The position numbers and the translations under genes are program-made. A model generated the notes under the pieces. That model saw nothing but the letters and a program-made list of their open reading frames with translations. It was not told the origin of the DNA and did not search any database. Below are positions 34,130 through 46,290 of a stretch of 64,000 bases of DNA, piece after piece. The stretch comes from Haliclona indistincta. Taxonomy: Eukaryota > Porifera > Demospongiae > Haplosclerida > Chalinidae. Location: positions 4,781,399 through 4,845,398 of the forward strand of contig OZ024783.1 in the NCBI GenBank assembly GCA_964017065.1, read 5' to 3'. How positions within the stretch are numbered: position 1 is the first letter of the stretch; each line of letters opens with the position of its first letter.

Positions 34130-36340
34130 CATCGTGTAATACTCTGATCGCGTAGGCGTGGGGTTGGGTTTGAAACCGCACTTGCCTATAATGAGCTCCG
34201 CACGAATTCCTGCGTAGATCCGCCTACCCCCTGCAGTTGTGACCAGACGGTCTCCTGCAAGCGAAATCCGTCGGGCCCCGCGAGACTAACATTTGACGTG
34301 CTCACGAACAGCTGTCAGCTAAGTGTTTGACGCCATTACTGTGATTACGTAATACGCACGTGACCAAACACACTTGTAGAGTATCGCCGTATGGAGAGCG
34401 CATATTGGCGTCTGGAGTCTTCGAAGAACAACTCACAGAGTAAGCTCGTGTAGTATCACCGTTCTGCTGCTTGCCAGATAGTATCACAGCCATACAGAAA
34501 ATTCTAAACCAGAGTGGGCGGGGCTCGTATGCTGTGCATCCAGGCTGCGCATGCATGAATGCATGAGCTAGTTTCAGTATTTAGGAGCTACAAGTTAAAA
34601 AGCAATTATCAAGAAAAGCAAACCAAACCAATGATGGAAACAAAAAAAGAGATACGTTATCTTGCCGAATTTGAACTGCACCAAAAATTGGAAACTCACT
34701 GTAAAAGAAAAAAGGACACAAACAAGAAAATAAAAAGATTTCTAACGAAATCAAAAGGATGTAGGGATAAAGAAATCTGCTACTGGTCCACAATGTAAAC
34801 CAACAAGGAGCAAGCATGGAATGGTAACACGATTGACTTGCTAACAGACCATAGATCCCTACATCAGTGGCTTACTACAGCAGTTCTGCTAGTTGCTATT
34901 GACTGACACCTGACATGCATTGGTTAGCTTGTGACAAAATAATTATAGTATAGTCAAAACGTTATGTACAGCCACTGATGTAGGGATCTATGGTCTGTTA
35001 GCAAGTCAATCGTGTTACCATTCCATGCTTGCTCCTTGTTGGTTTACATTGTGGACCAGTAGCAGATTTCTTTATCCCTACATCCTTTTGATTTCGTTAG
35101 AAATCTTTTTATTTTCTTTGGTGACTATGTATGCATGTAGATAAAGAAATTAAAAATATTTCTATCGAAATCAAAAGGATGTAGGGTTGTGAAATCTACC
35201 ACTGGTTCACAATGTAAACTAACAAGGAACAAGCATGGAATGGTAATACGATTGACTTTCTAACAGACCATAGATCCCTACATCAGTGGCTGCTGTGGTT
35301 GACCTAGTTGCTGTTGACTGCTGACACCTGACGTGCATTCAGCTTGTGCACAGCCACTGATGTAGGGATCTATGGTCTGCTAGCAAGTCAATTGTGTTAC
35401 CATTCCATGCTTGTTCCTTGTTAGTATACATTGTGAACCAGTGGTAGATTTCACAACCCTACATCCTTTTGATTTCGATAGAAATCTTTTTTATTTTCTT
35501 GTTTGTGTCCTTTTTCTTTTTCAGTGAAATGCAGTTCAATATCATGCGGCACGTACTGAGCCGTCTTTGTTTCCATCATTGGTTTAGTTTTCCTGTTACT
35601 GATGGCTTTTCTTTATTATTAAGAATTTAAACTTGTAGCTAAAAATAATTGTTACTCAGCTCGCCTACGCATGCATGCATGCAGTGGATACGAGCCCCGC
35701 CCACACTTACTTGCAGACCTGTACGGCGGTTGAAATTATCTGGCAAGCGCAGAATGGTGATCCTATAGCTTGCCGTTCTTCAAAGACTCCATACAGATAT
35801 GTGTTCTCCGTGAACCATACGGCGTGCGCGTGGAGATACTCAAGCTAGTGCTTGGTCACGTGCCCTAACCACTGTTTGGTCACGTGCGTATTGCGCAATC
35901 ACATTAATGGCGTCTAACACTTAGCTGACAATGGATCACGATCGAGAAATCGCGGAATTTATATCGCCGTTACGCTAAGAACAATGTCCAAAAGGCACAT
36001 GCCAGGAGAATTTCACGACTGTTCGTGGGTGTTTTGGTTTCGGCACTGCTCGCGTAAAGGCGCTAGGCGAGTGGAAGAAAGAAAAAAAGAAAGAAAGAAA
36101 ACGAAGATGACGAAAGTCGATTTTCACCGTTTTCAGGTTCGTCACTTTATTAACAATTTCAAGCAATCTCCTTGCTACTGTAAGATGGGACAACGCCAGA
36201 TAGCAGATTTAAGTGTCTTTTGACATAAAAAATTCATCACCAGGCGAAATATCAGCGTTTGAACGCTAATACATTGTATGTAGCCGCCATCTTTTTTTCT
36301 CGTTCAACCCTACATAGGGAGGCACTGCCGTGCCTCCCTA
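34130..36340. mobile_element. Large foldback element with two inner palindromes
   Basis: Palindrome 1 (about 34730-35120) and palindrome 2 (about 35140-35510) each invert the words AAATCAAAAGGATGTAGGG and GCAAGCATGGAATGGTAA. Outside them, 34300-34730 is inverted relative to about 35510-35935 (for example ACGTGACCAAACA and TGTTTGGTCACGTG, GGGCGGGGCTCGTAT and ATACGAGCCCCGCC). The right end runs to CCCTACATAGGGAGGCA...CCTCCCTAATA. A one-palindrome relative is at 53036-54262. The small ORFs in it are artefacts of the repeat. Confidence 0.7.
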
Positions 36341-36341
36341 A

Positions 36342-36549
36342 TACCGTACAGCTAGATATTTTGGTGGACTAAAATTTTGGCGAATTTGGCGAATCGTCAA
36401 GCATCCGCCAAAATATTAGTCGCCAAAATCTGTTTTTCTATTACAGCAATACGTGAGCCAGGCGCTGGGCGCCAAAATATTAGTCGCCAAACGCAAAATC
36501 TGGGACATTCGCCAAAATTTTGTCCACCAAAATTTCTAGCTGTACGGTA
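36342..36549. mobile_element. MITE with TACCGTACAGCTAG ends
   Basis: The ends TACCGTACAGCTAG and CTAGCTGTACGGTA are perfect inverted repeats, continued by TTTTGGTGGAC...AAAATTTTGGCGAA on both sides. It sits between two other repeat fragments (...CCTCCCTAA and ATAGTGCTACC...). A TA target is likely, as for Tc1/mariner-type MITEs. About 205 bp, no ORF. Confidence 0.8.
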
Positions 36550-36554
36550 ATAGT

Positions 36555-36745
36555 GCTACCTCCCCATATTAACTGCTTTTGATAGTTGTGGTTAATTTAA
36601 TAGGGAGGTAGCATTACACCGCTATTGTTACTGGCAATCCTTTATATTATAAATCTTATTCACTTACCTTCACAATCTTGTTTCAATACCACATGTAGCA
36701 ACCCTAAATCTCTTCCATTTTGTTAAAATGTTCTATTACTTGTAA
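36555..36745. repeat. Half copy of the 2789-3079 foldback family
   Basis: Contains TGCTACCTCCC...TTGATAGTTGTGGTTAATTTAATAGGGAGGTAGCATTACACCGC and the distal CAACCCTAAATCTCTTCCAT word of that family, but not the opposite arm. Confidence 0.65.
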
Positions 36746-36828
36746 AATTGATATTAGTGGGATATTAGTGACCTAAACTGATAATTGTGACCTATACTGT
36801 GCATATAGCTAGCATCGACTATAATGCT

Positions 36829-39800
36829 CTAATCATCTATCTTGCAGTCAATGTTTGACAGTGCTGTTCTGAGAGTGTGTTTAGTACACTCTCCTCCCTG
36901 ACCCTTCAGCCATACAGCCAGCATCTCTATCATGCATTCTTGCACTTCACTGTTATTCTTCTTAATTTCCTTCAGTTTAAAGTAATCCAGTCCAAGCTGT
37001 AGTCCTAGCTTGAACCATTGATATGTAGTACTTCTCAGGACTACAAGCAGTACATTAAGATGAGAGCGGATATCTACAATGATACAAAATGATAATAATT
37101 ATAATGATTGGAAATTATTGTGAAAGTGTTGCTGGCTCATGACTCACCTAGTGTACCATCATCAGGTATATCGGACAGGTCTACACTGGGTACTGGTGGA
37201 TCAGAGTGAGTACTGGGAGGAGTCTGACTAACTGAACCTGAACACACAATAAAAATACTGTCACAACTTGTGTACTGTGACTCACTGAGGGTACTGGAGC
37301 TACCAGCAGCTGTGGGTGGATCACTTGGTAGGTCCTCCTTCAATAACCCAGCAACCTCCTGTACACACCAGAGACACATTACTATCATCACATGCTGCAG
37401 TACAGCCACTCAGCTCACCAAAGGACTCCTGCCAGCGAATAGACTCAGCTTGTCCAGATGCTCTCTAAGTTCCTTGTACACTTTTGGCTTCATCTTAGTT
37501 AGACGACAGAGCTGCCTTGCCTCCTGGAGGAGAGGACTAGAAACTGGCTGGTTAGCCAACTTAGGATTGAGTAGCCGACAGACGGATGAGGAACTAAGAT
37601 GGTGATATGGCTCAAAGGGAAGTGCTTCAATTGTGAGGAAGCCACGTCCATCTTTATAACTAGGAACACCTTTCTTGTGAAGAAGCATAGATCGAGCGAC
37701 ATGATCAATGTCAAATAGGTCAGAGTCGGGCAGGTTATCCAGAGGGTATTGCTGGATGAGATCAGGAGAGATGAGGAACTCATGTACATGTTTATTGAGA
37801 TGAGGACAATACTGCTGTTGGAGGTGACGAACTAGACCAATGAGAGAACTGCGAAGTTCAGCATGCTCAACTGGACTGGTGTCATCACACGACATGGCCA
37901 CTAGCACACGTCTGTTCTTGTCAATAAGCTCTATCACTGTTACAATGTTGTCTTGATTTCTCCAAAATATGCCGTTCATCCAGAATATACAAGTGCGCTG
38001 GAGTCCACTGACAGAAGATGAAGCAGCTTTACTGGTTAGAGGGAACTTGTAAGCTACTGAGAGAAGAAGAACATGAAGAAAGCGAGAGCTCAAGAACTCG
38101 TGTGGATCCATACACCTCAGACAATAGCCGAACTTCAATTCTCTCTGCTGGATAAGATTATCTGGTCGCTCTGACAAAACAAGACCAGGAAAGAAGTAAA
38201 GGTTGTCAGTGGAGTGAGAGGGTGTGGTCTGGAGGTTAGTATACTGCAATATTGATAGGTCCAATTGTCGACAGAAATCCAATGATGTGAGAAATTCAAC
38301 GACCATCTCTGAGTCATAGTTTGGAAACACTTTTTGAAAGTTAGAGACAGGTACTATACCGGTGTTGCTGGCAAGATCACTGTGTTCCTTAAAATGGCCA
38401 GGAGCAAAAAGTGTCCCATTGATTTCTTTAAGCAAGGTTTCTGTCTTCACTACAATCCAGCTGGATTGATGATGCTGTAAGAATAGAATGAGTCCATTAT
38501 CACTAAGTGTGGTCAAGATTCTTGTGAGATTAGACAGGTCTTTAGGAAGAGATGAATGATTTTCTTTAACAATTTTAGGGAATAAATCGTGTAGTGTACA
38601 ACCAACCACATTCAGCTTAGTACGAAGGAATGCATACACAACATGAGAATAGTAGTGGATGACGGGTTGACTGGCTGAAATAGTTTTCTGGCTGCTGGTG
38701 AGCGTGGTGATCAAATGACGTGACTCATCAGTGTTGGTTGTGCGACAGTCCATAGCAATGTACCCTATGTACTTCCGGCATTTAACTTCTTTTCTCTTAG
38801 CTATGATTTTCTGCAGCTGAGAGCTCTTTTCTTCCGCCGATGACTTGACCTGGTCAGCATGGCTACCAATGGTCACCACGTGCGATTGACCCTCTGCTGA
38901 GCTGCAGGCGTTGTCGATAAAGCTTAGCCAGTAGTAGAGTGACTCACACATCTTCTCATCGCTCAGGTCTATCACACAGACAAATATGGCAGCAGATTTT
39001 CGCATCACTTGCTCGAGCACAGCATCATGACTCGAGTAGTATTCTTGCTGCCCAGCAAAGTCATATATTACATAGTTTCCAAACTGCTCACTCTGGATGT
39101 GATGTGGAATGATTCCTGCTGTGCAGAGTTTAACATCAGCGACACACTCTAAAGCAGTACGGCTAGCTAGGCGGACAATGACTTCAGCTATGGTAGTCTT
39201 ACCAGCTCCACTGTCTCCTATGAGGATTAGTTTAGTGAACGTGTGCACTGGAAAGGCTGTTCTACAGTTTTCAAATGGTTCAAACTGTTTCACTACATCA
39301 AACTTGCCACTAGCATAGTACAATGCATTTTTGCCGTTCTTGTTCTTAGTCAGTGGATCCACTTGTTCAATTGACAACAGATATTCTACAATTTTAGGGT
39401 GGTCATTAATACAAGCTTCATGAAGCGGTGTATTTCCCCACACATTGTCTCCATAACATGGGTCACAGCCTTTCTCTTCGATAAGGTATTGGACAATACT
39501 AATTTCACCATTAACACAAGCTAACAGTAGTGGCGTATTGTCATCTTTGTCTTTACAAGAAGGATCACAGAGTTCCTGTTCGATAAGGTACCTGGCAACT
39601 ATAAGGTGACCACGGCGACAAGCATCATGAAGTGGTGTATATTGGTTCCTGTTCTCACAAGATGGGTCACATTCTCTAGTTTTAATAAGGTATTTGACAA
39701 TATCTAAGTGATCATCAATGCAAGCAAAGTGAAGTGGTGTCCAGAGCTCATTGTTCTCACATGATGGGTTACAGTCTTTTTCTTCGATCAGATACTTGAC

Positions 39801-40634
39801 AATGCTGAGATGACCATTACTGCAAGCAAAATGAAGTGGCGCATTGCCATGAATATTTTTCTCACACCATGGTTCACGACTATCATTATTATTCTCCATG
39901 AGATACTTGATTATGTCAAGATCACTAGCATAGTGAAGCGGCGTCTCCTGTTTATCGTTCTTACATGATGATTTACAATATTTTTCACTGATCAGATACT
40001 TGACAATTTTGAGGTGACCATTCTGACTAGCATAATGAAGTGGTGTGCTACCACGTGCATCTCCACATAATGGGCTACATGATGCATTTTTGATGAAGTA
40101 CTTGGCGATTTCAAGATGTCCATTACTGCAAGCAAAGTGAAGCGGTGTCTCTCCAAAGCTGTTTTCGGCCATAGGATTACAACCTTCTTTTTGTACAAAA
40201 TATTTCACGACATCAATGTGGCCATTACTAGCGGCATAATGCAAAGGAATGTGATCCATTTCGTCTTTACGGTTAGCGTCACACTTGTACACAGATACTA
40301 GATCTTTTACAATTCTTTCCCAGCCCCAGTACGCAGCTAGATGGAGAAGAGAGACCAACTCTAACTCATTCTTAAGCTTATGCTGCGATTGCCTGATATA
40401 CTGAAACGACATGCCATACTTGTAGATTGTCGTTGTGATTGTAGTTGGCTCTGATAAGAAGGGCAGTAGCTGCTCCACCAGCTTCTCTGATAAGATAAGA
40501 GCACCAGAGAAGAGCGCCAGCTGCTCTGATGAGAGGGGCAGTAGCTGCTCCACCACGTCTCCGCTCTCAATTCGAAAAGCGTCCAAACAATTAGCTACCT
40601 CCACTAACGGCACTTGCTGATGCCCATGGGCCAT
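36829..40634 (-). CDS. ANK gene D: ankyrin-Roc-COR protein with divergent Death domain
   Basis: Four coding exons, all phases matching: 37419-40634, 37286-37358, 37148-37237, 36829-37073; about 1207 residues. The start is the ATGGCC at 40634. The N-terminus has a VEQLLP duplication. Ankyrin repeats run at about residues 90-455, with one repeat shortened by five residues (YASDLDIIKYL). Roc has P-loop GDSGAGKTT at ~474, DFAGQQEY at ~525 and GSHADQV at ~589; COR follows. Then comes a Pro/Ser/Thr-rich linker (SQTPPSTHSDPPVPS). The last exon is Death-domain-like (WFKLGLQLGLDYFKLKEI...AVWLKGQ) but clearly different from the B/C type, and there is no membrane segment. With B it is one of two structurally complete members. 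The role as a DAPK1/Roco-like signalling scaffold is inferred. Confidence 0.85.
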
Positions 40635-41420
40635 TGCGCATTTGCTCACAATTAATTTGGGGTCTTCTGCTGTCGGTTTCCAGGCAAACTTTTAGTCTGA
40701 ATGTAGTCTACATCGGGACTCGACGAATCGTAGTACATTTATAGTAATTCTTCAGCAACTCTCCCACGCTTAGTTCACGTAACGTATACATACCGGTAGA
40801 ATTGCAATTCTGACTTTGTATACATGTACAGTAGACTACATGCGTGTATAAATGCTCCAAAAATAGATTAGTGAAAAGAATTAATACCTCCCAACCTATG
40901 GTAGAGTGCAACAATGTGATTCCCATACATGTAGTTTACAATAAAACTGAATAGTATTGGAGCTACATGTATAGTAAAAACAGACAACTCATGATCAAAG
41001 TATGAGTTAGACTTGATAGAACTTGTTCTTGATTTTTAAAAGGGCTTAATAGTAGCCAGAAATTATTATTATTGGTGAGTTCGATTGGCGAAACTGCCAA
41101 ATTTGAAGTAGCTACTACAGTACCTGACCATCAAAATAAACTTCCACCATTATTAAGCACTGTCAATGATTAAACAACCAAACAGTTATTATTATTGTCA
41201 TCAGTATCCGTTAACTTACTGATCAATAGTTATAATTTTATGCAACAGTTTTATTGAAAATGCATTACAACAGAAAGTGATACATGACAGAATGTGTATA
41301 TTGCTGCAATCTCTATAATGTTAGACATGAGACTGTCTTAGTGAGTCAATGTTTATAATACAGTATGATACCAGTATAGAGTTAGACAATAAAACAATAG
41401 AAGATAAAATCTCATTTTTT
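40635..41420. other. Intergenic spacer, tomosyn copy 3 3' end to ANK gene D 5' end
   Basis: Counterpart of 6169-7019 and 20434-21208. No coding exon was seen. Confidence 0.5.
40761..40780 (-). promoter_or_regulatory. Conserved upstream block of ANK genes (copy D)
   Basis: ACGTGAACTAAGCGTGGGAG (minus sense), about 127-146 bp before the ATG of gene D; matches the blocks before A and B. Confidence 0.3.
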
Positions 41421-41769
41421 TCACCAAAACGATTTCTTAGATTTTTCAGCAAGTCTTCTAGCGACTTCAGCAAAACCAGTTGCATCGGCTGACATTTTTT
41501 CTGTCTTCTCTCTCAGATCTCCTAGCTCCTTCCCTCGCTTGTCCAAAGCCTATTTTTAGTAACACAATACCAAGTTATTAACAGTAACAAATTAATAATA
41601 ATTATACCATAGCTGCTCTCTTGAATGCATTATCACCACCCGAAGCCCCTCCCTCTCCTCTCGCTTCAACGGCTGGTGCTAGTCTGGAGTAACCCGATGA
41701 GGCACCAGTTCTGGCGTCATCTCTACAAGCAACAGATCGAAATGGCTTGCCAGCAGACTCACTACCAAC

Positions 41770-41875
41770 TAGAGAGAAAGAGAGAGAGAGGGAGGGAGGG
41801 AGGGAGGGAGGGAGGGAGGGAGGGAGGGAGGGAGGGAGGGAGGGAGGGAGGGAGGGAGGGAGGGAGGGAGAGAGA

Positions 41876-41950
<75 letters not shown>
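41770..41950. repeat. GGGA then GA microsatellite, splice-acceptor tract of copy 3
   Basis: About 24 GGGA units followed by GA units, directly upstream (minus sense) of exon 41608-41768. Confidence 0.9.
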
Positions 41951-41952
<2 letters not shown>

Positions 41953-42310
41953 AAAGGATAGAGAGCAAAACTTGCCTATCACCCTCTCACTCAGTAACCA
42001 ACCATTCAAGTACACACACATGTACATGAACATGTAGTCAAAATGCACAGACAACACACAACACACCCTAACCCACAACACTGTCACAAAGCACAAAGCA
42101 TTGTTCAGTGTCAGCTATACAAATCAGATTTGATATCACAGTAAGGCTTATTCAGTGAATGCCCATACTGCCCCTCTTTTTATCAGCTCCTTTGATGCTT
42201 GCATACCTGCACTAACTAGCAGTGGTAGGTAACATACACTGAGCAAGCTGGTGGTTTGGGTGTGATTAGAAATGGAGGGGTTTGACCAGAACCTTCACCA
42301 TAGCCAGTGT

Positions 42311-42311
<1 letters not shown>

Positions 42312-42360
<49 letters not shown>
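42312..42360. repeat. (CAGA)n microsatellite, copy 3
   Basis: About 12 units. A deletion relative to copies 1 and 2 appears to have removed the ~600 bp normally found between the AACCTTCACCATAGCC word and this array. Confidence 0.85.
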
Positions 42361-42605
42361 TAGTATACTAGCTTACACAGCTCATTCCGGTCCACACTAG
42401 TGGATCCTGATCCAAACAAGGCGCTCAGTATACCCTTGCTAGCTGGCTGAGGTGGCTCGAGGTTGACATAAACACTAGGTAGACCAGCTGGCAGGTTGAG
42501 ATGATCCTGTTTAGTGACACTGACACGCTGAATCTGAGATGATGAGTGGAGATAGAGAGCTTGACCATCACCAGAGATAGTGAAGGTATGGAGGGGTCTG
42601 GAGAA

Positions 42606-42641
<36 letters not shown>

Positions 42642-42939
42642 TGAGAGTGTGTGAGAGTGAGTGAGTGAGTGTGTAGTATTGTACTTGTGAAAATAGAAAA
42701 TATAGCCATGTTGACTACTTGGCAAGTTGGCATTGCAGATCTAACTAATGCATGTTATCATTACTCCTAGTGAATGTTTGCACAATAATGATGGTATAAC
42801 TAGACTACAATAGCTGAGTTATTGTTTCTAGGAATGATCAACCAATGAAAGAGAGTACACAGCAAACAGCTGCTATATAGACAGCCATGATGAGATGCAT
42901 GCAAAAGTATTGAGAGACAAACAAATGCAACACAAAGTG

Positions 42940-43070
42940 GGTGAGTGAGTGAGTGAGTGAGTGAGTGAGTGAGTGAGTGAGTGAGTGAGTGAGTGGGTGA
43001 GTGGGTGGGTGGGTGAGTGAGTAAGTGAGTGCATGAGTGAGTGAGTTAGTAAGTCTGTGAGTGATTTAGT
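42940..43070. repeat. (GTGA)n microsatellite, copy 3
   Basis: Same intron position as 9412-9612 and 23537-23675. Confidence 0.85.
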
Positions 43071-45701
43071 GAGTACCTGTACTCTAGTAAAGGAGGGAAG
43101 GATACTTCCAGTACTGGTTTCAGTCCAGGCAATGTGTGCACTAGAATCTGTCCATTACTAACAACACTCATAATGCACGGGAGACCTATACAAAGTGAAT
43201 TTCCATGACACGACAATCTCTATGAAGACATTAATTTTTATTCTATGTGATATACCTTCACTGGCAAAGTATCCACTGCGCAGTATAGCTGCTCCTCCTA
43301 GCACTGGCTCACATCGACTAACCGTGTGCATTCCTGGGAAACCCATACTCTACACAGTACATTATACAAGTGATCACGAGTCATCTTCTATTAATACCTT
43401 GATCTTGTACTTGTTGATCACTGTCATATAGCTAGCTGCCATGGCTGATGTAGACCCTCTTGTGCGGGAACCATCACCATCTATACATTCAACACTTTCA
43501 TATACGTACATGTGTATGTGCATGGTAGCAATCATAAACCAGCTGATTTTACTGCTGTTGGAAAGCTGTGTGGTACTGTGCACAGTGTGTACTACACATT
43601 TTATTGTAAGGGCTGCAGGAACTGTGTATGTGTGTACTACACATTTTATTGTAAGGGCTGTGGGAACTGTGTATGTCTGTGTTTACTGTATTTTCTCATT
43701 ACTGAACTAACATCCGGTACATCCTACACCAGCATTCAGGGTTCCATTGATGCAACATGACCACTAGGGCACATCAACTGTGTAACACAAACAACTGTTT
43801 TTTGACAATGAGCAACTAGGAAAGGCATTGCTCTAGTGCTGCATTTTTACATACAGTAAGTATACAATAACACAAATGTGTAGTGTAGGTTTGCTGAGCT
43901 TTAGAGAAAATAAAGTTACTAGTTCGCTAATGATATTCATGAACACCACCACCTTAATTTTAAGACATAGAAGTACTCATAATTATTGCCCATGGTATGC
44001 CTCACTGTTACTATTATTAGCTTTCGGAAATTAAATTTAGCGATGACACCAAAATCGCTAAAATTACAGTACACGCCAAATAGCATTAGAAATTTTAAGG
44101 AAACGCTAAAATTAGTACTCGCCAATTCAAAGATTTTGTAAAATCGCTAAACTTTTGTACCCGCCCATAATAGTGACCTTAAGATAACCATTGAGCAGTG
44201 CCTTTGACCTTATGGTCACCTGGGCTACAATGTACAGTATAACACCAACCTCGATAAGGTGTAACTATTTTCTGTCCTCTGTCGCTTAGAAACACCATAG
44301 CAACCACTGCTGATTTCCGCTCGATTATAAACCCTGTAGCAGCCAAACAGTAATGTCATCATTGTGTTACACATGTGCTAAACCTGTTGGCTGCAGCTCA
44401 ATCTTGGGGCTACTTGTGTCAGTTCTCTTCTCAATGGTCTTCACAAGGTACACAGCTACCTTACCACAGCTAGTCCCAACCCACAGAGTGAGCTGAGGAG
44501 GTGAGCCTGATCACAAGGAAAAGGAGATAAAACAAAATCTGTACAACAATTCTACATAATAAAAATTACTATACTGTACAGCGGGAAATTTTGTGAGAGA
44601 AAATTTTCGAGGATGCATGAGAAAGATCATTTTGAGAATCAGCGCCAGTGGACTATTTTTGTCAAGTAAAACAAGACATTTGTGGGTAAAATTTTCCAAA
44701 TCGTATGAAATCTGAAAAAATTTTCTCCAAAAACTTCCCACTACACTGTATACAGAAAGTACTGAAAACTAGAGTGTAACAACATGTTCATTATGCTTGT
44801 GTACGTACATGTAGTTTATGGGTTTTTGTACTTTTGTTTAGAGCAACTGTCACCATCTCCACACTGGTCACTGTGCTGCTGTCGAGATCAGCATCCAGCT
44901 CTTCTACTCTCCTCAGATCCCCACTACACGAGAGGATAGCATAGAGACAATCAACCCTGCACTGTCATTCTGCACAGTTTATATACTTTACTCTAAGCAT
45001 GAATATTTATACACAGTAAGCATTTTCACACACAAAAAATAAATATTATTTTCACACAAAATAAAAAGCTCATTTTTCACACAAAAAGCTCAATTTTTAC
45101 ACAAAAAATTAAAAAGCTCAATTTTCACATAAAATCTAAAAGCTCAATTTTTTAAAGTTTTAGTATGACAATGGTGCACACAGTATGAGATTCAAAGAAC
45201 TGTATAGACTACATGTAACATACTTAGCCTGGGTAGTAGGTGTTGGTGTGGCTGACAGAGGGCTTTGTGGTGTACTGGACTTAGCTACCTCCATCAGTGG
45301 AGCAGAGCATCGTCTAGTAAACGCCACCTGGGAGGAGGATCTTCTCTAATGAGACATGGTCTTCCCTCTGTGCCTGTGGACCTGCTTGGAGTAGTGGGAG
45401 GGGTCAGCCATATCTGAGAAGAGAACTATCAAATGTGTGTGAGAGAGAAGGGGATGGGGTGAAGAGAAAGAGAGGGGGAGAAAGAGGGAGAGAGAGAGGG
45501 GATAGAGAGAGGGGGAGAGAGAGTAGAGAAATAATGGTAAAGAGAGAGAAGGATAGAGATAGGAAGGGTAGATAAAGAAAGGGAGAGGTGAAGGATAGTG
45601 TGGGCTTACAGAGAATGCTTGTGAGGTTGGATAGAGTCTTGAGACATTGGTTAGTATTAGCATCCACTACTACCAGACCGTGAGAAGTACCCAATGCAAT
45701 C

Positions 45702-46290
45702 CTGAGTGAGTGAGAGAGAGAGAGTGAGTGGGTGAGTGAGTGAGTGGGTGAGTGAGTGAGTGAGAGAGTGAGTGAGTGAGTGGGTGAGTGAGTGAGTGAG
45801 TGAGTGAGAGAGTGAGTGAGAGAGTGAGTGGGTGAGTGAGTGAGTGGGTGAGTGAGAGAGTGAGTGAGTGGGTGAGTGAGTGAGTGAGAGAGTGAGTGAG
45901 AGAGTGAGTGGGTGAGTGAGTGAGTGAGAGAGTGAGTGAGAGAGTGAGTGGGTGAGTGGGTGAGTGAGTGAGAGAGTGAGTGAGTGGGTGAGTGAGTGAG
46001 TGAGAGAGTGAGTGAGAGAGTGAGTGGGTGAGTGAGTGAGTGGGTGAGTGAGAGAGTGAGTGAGAGAGTGGGTGGGTGGGTGAGTGAGTGAGTGAGAGTG
46101 AGTAAGTGAGTCAGTGAGTGAGTGAGTGAATGAGTGAGAGAGTGAGTGAGTGGGTGAGTGGGTGAGTAAGTGAGTGAGTGAGTGAGTGGGTGAGTGAATG
46201 AGTGAGAGAGTGAGTGAGAGAGTGAGTGGGTGGGTGAATGAGTGAGTGAGTGGGTGGGTGAGTGATTGATTGAGTGAGTGAGTGAGTGAG
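45702..46290. repeat. ~590-bp GTGA/GTGG/GAGA array with higher-order periodicity
   Basis: Tetranucleotide units are organised in larger recurring blocks such as GTGAGTGGGTGAGTGAGTGA followed by GAGAGAGTGAGTGAGAGAG, repeated many times. It abuts the acceptor of exon 45610-45701. Confidence 0.85.

Noticed and set aside
34559..34798. Lys-rich plus-strand frame
   Set aside because: It lies in the inverted arms of the foldback element and is mirrored at 35500-35600.
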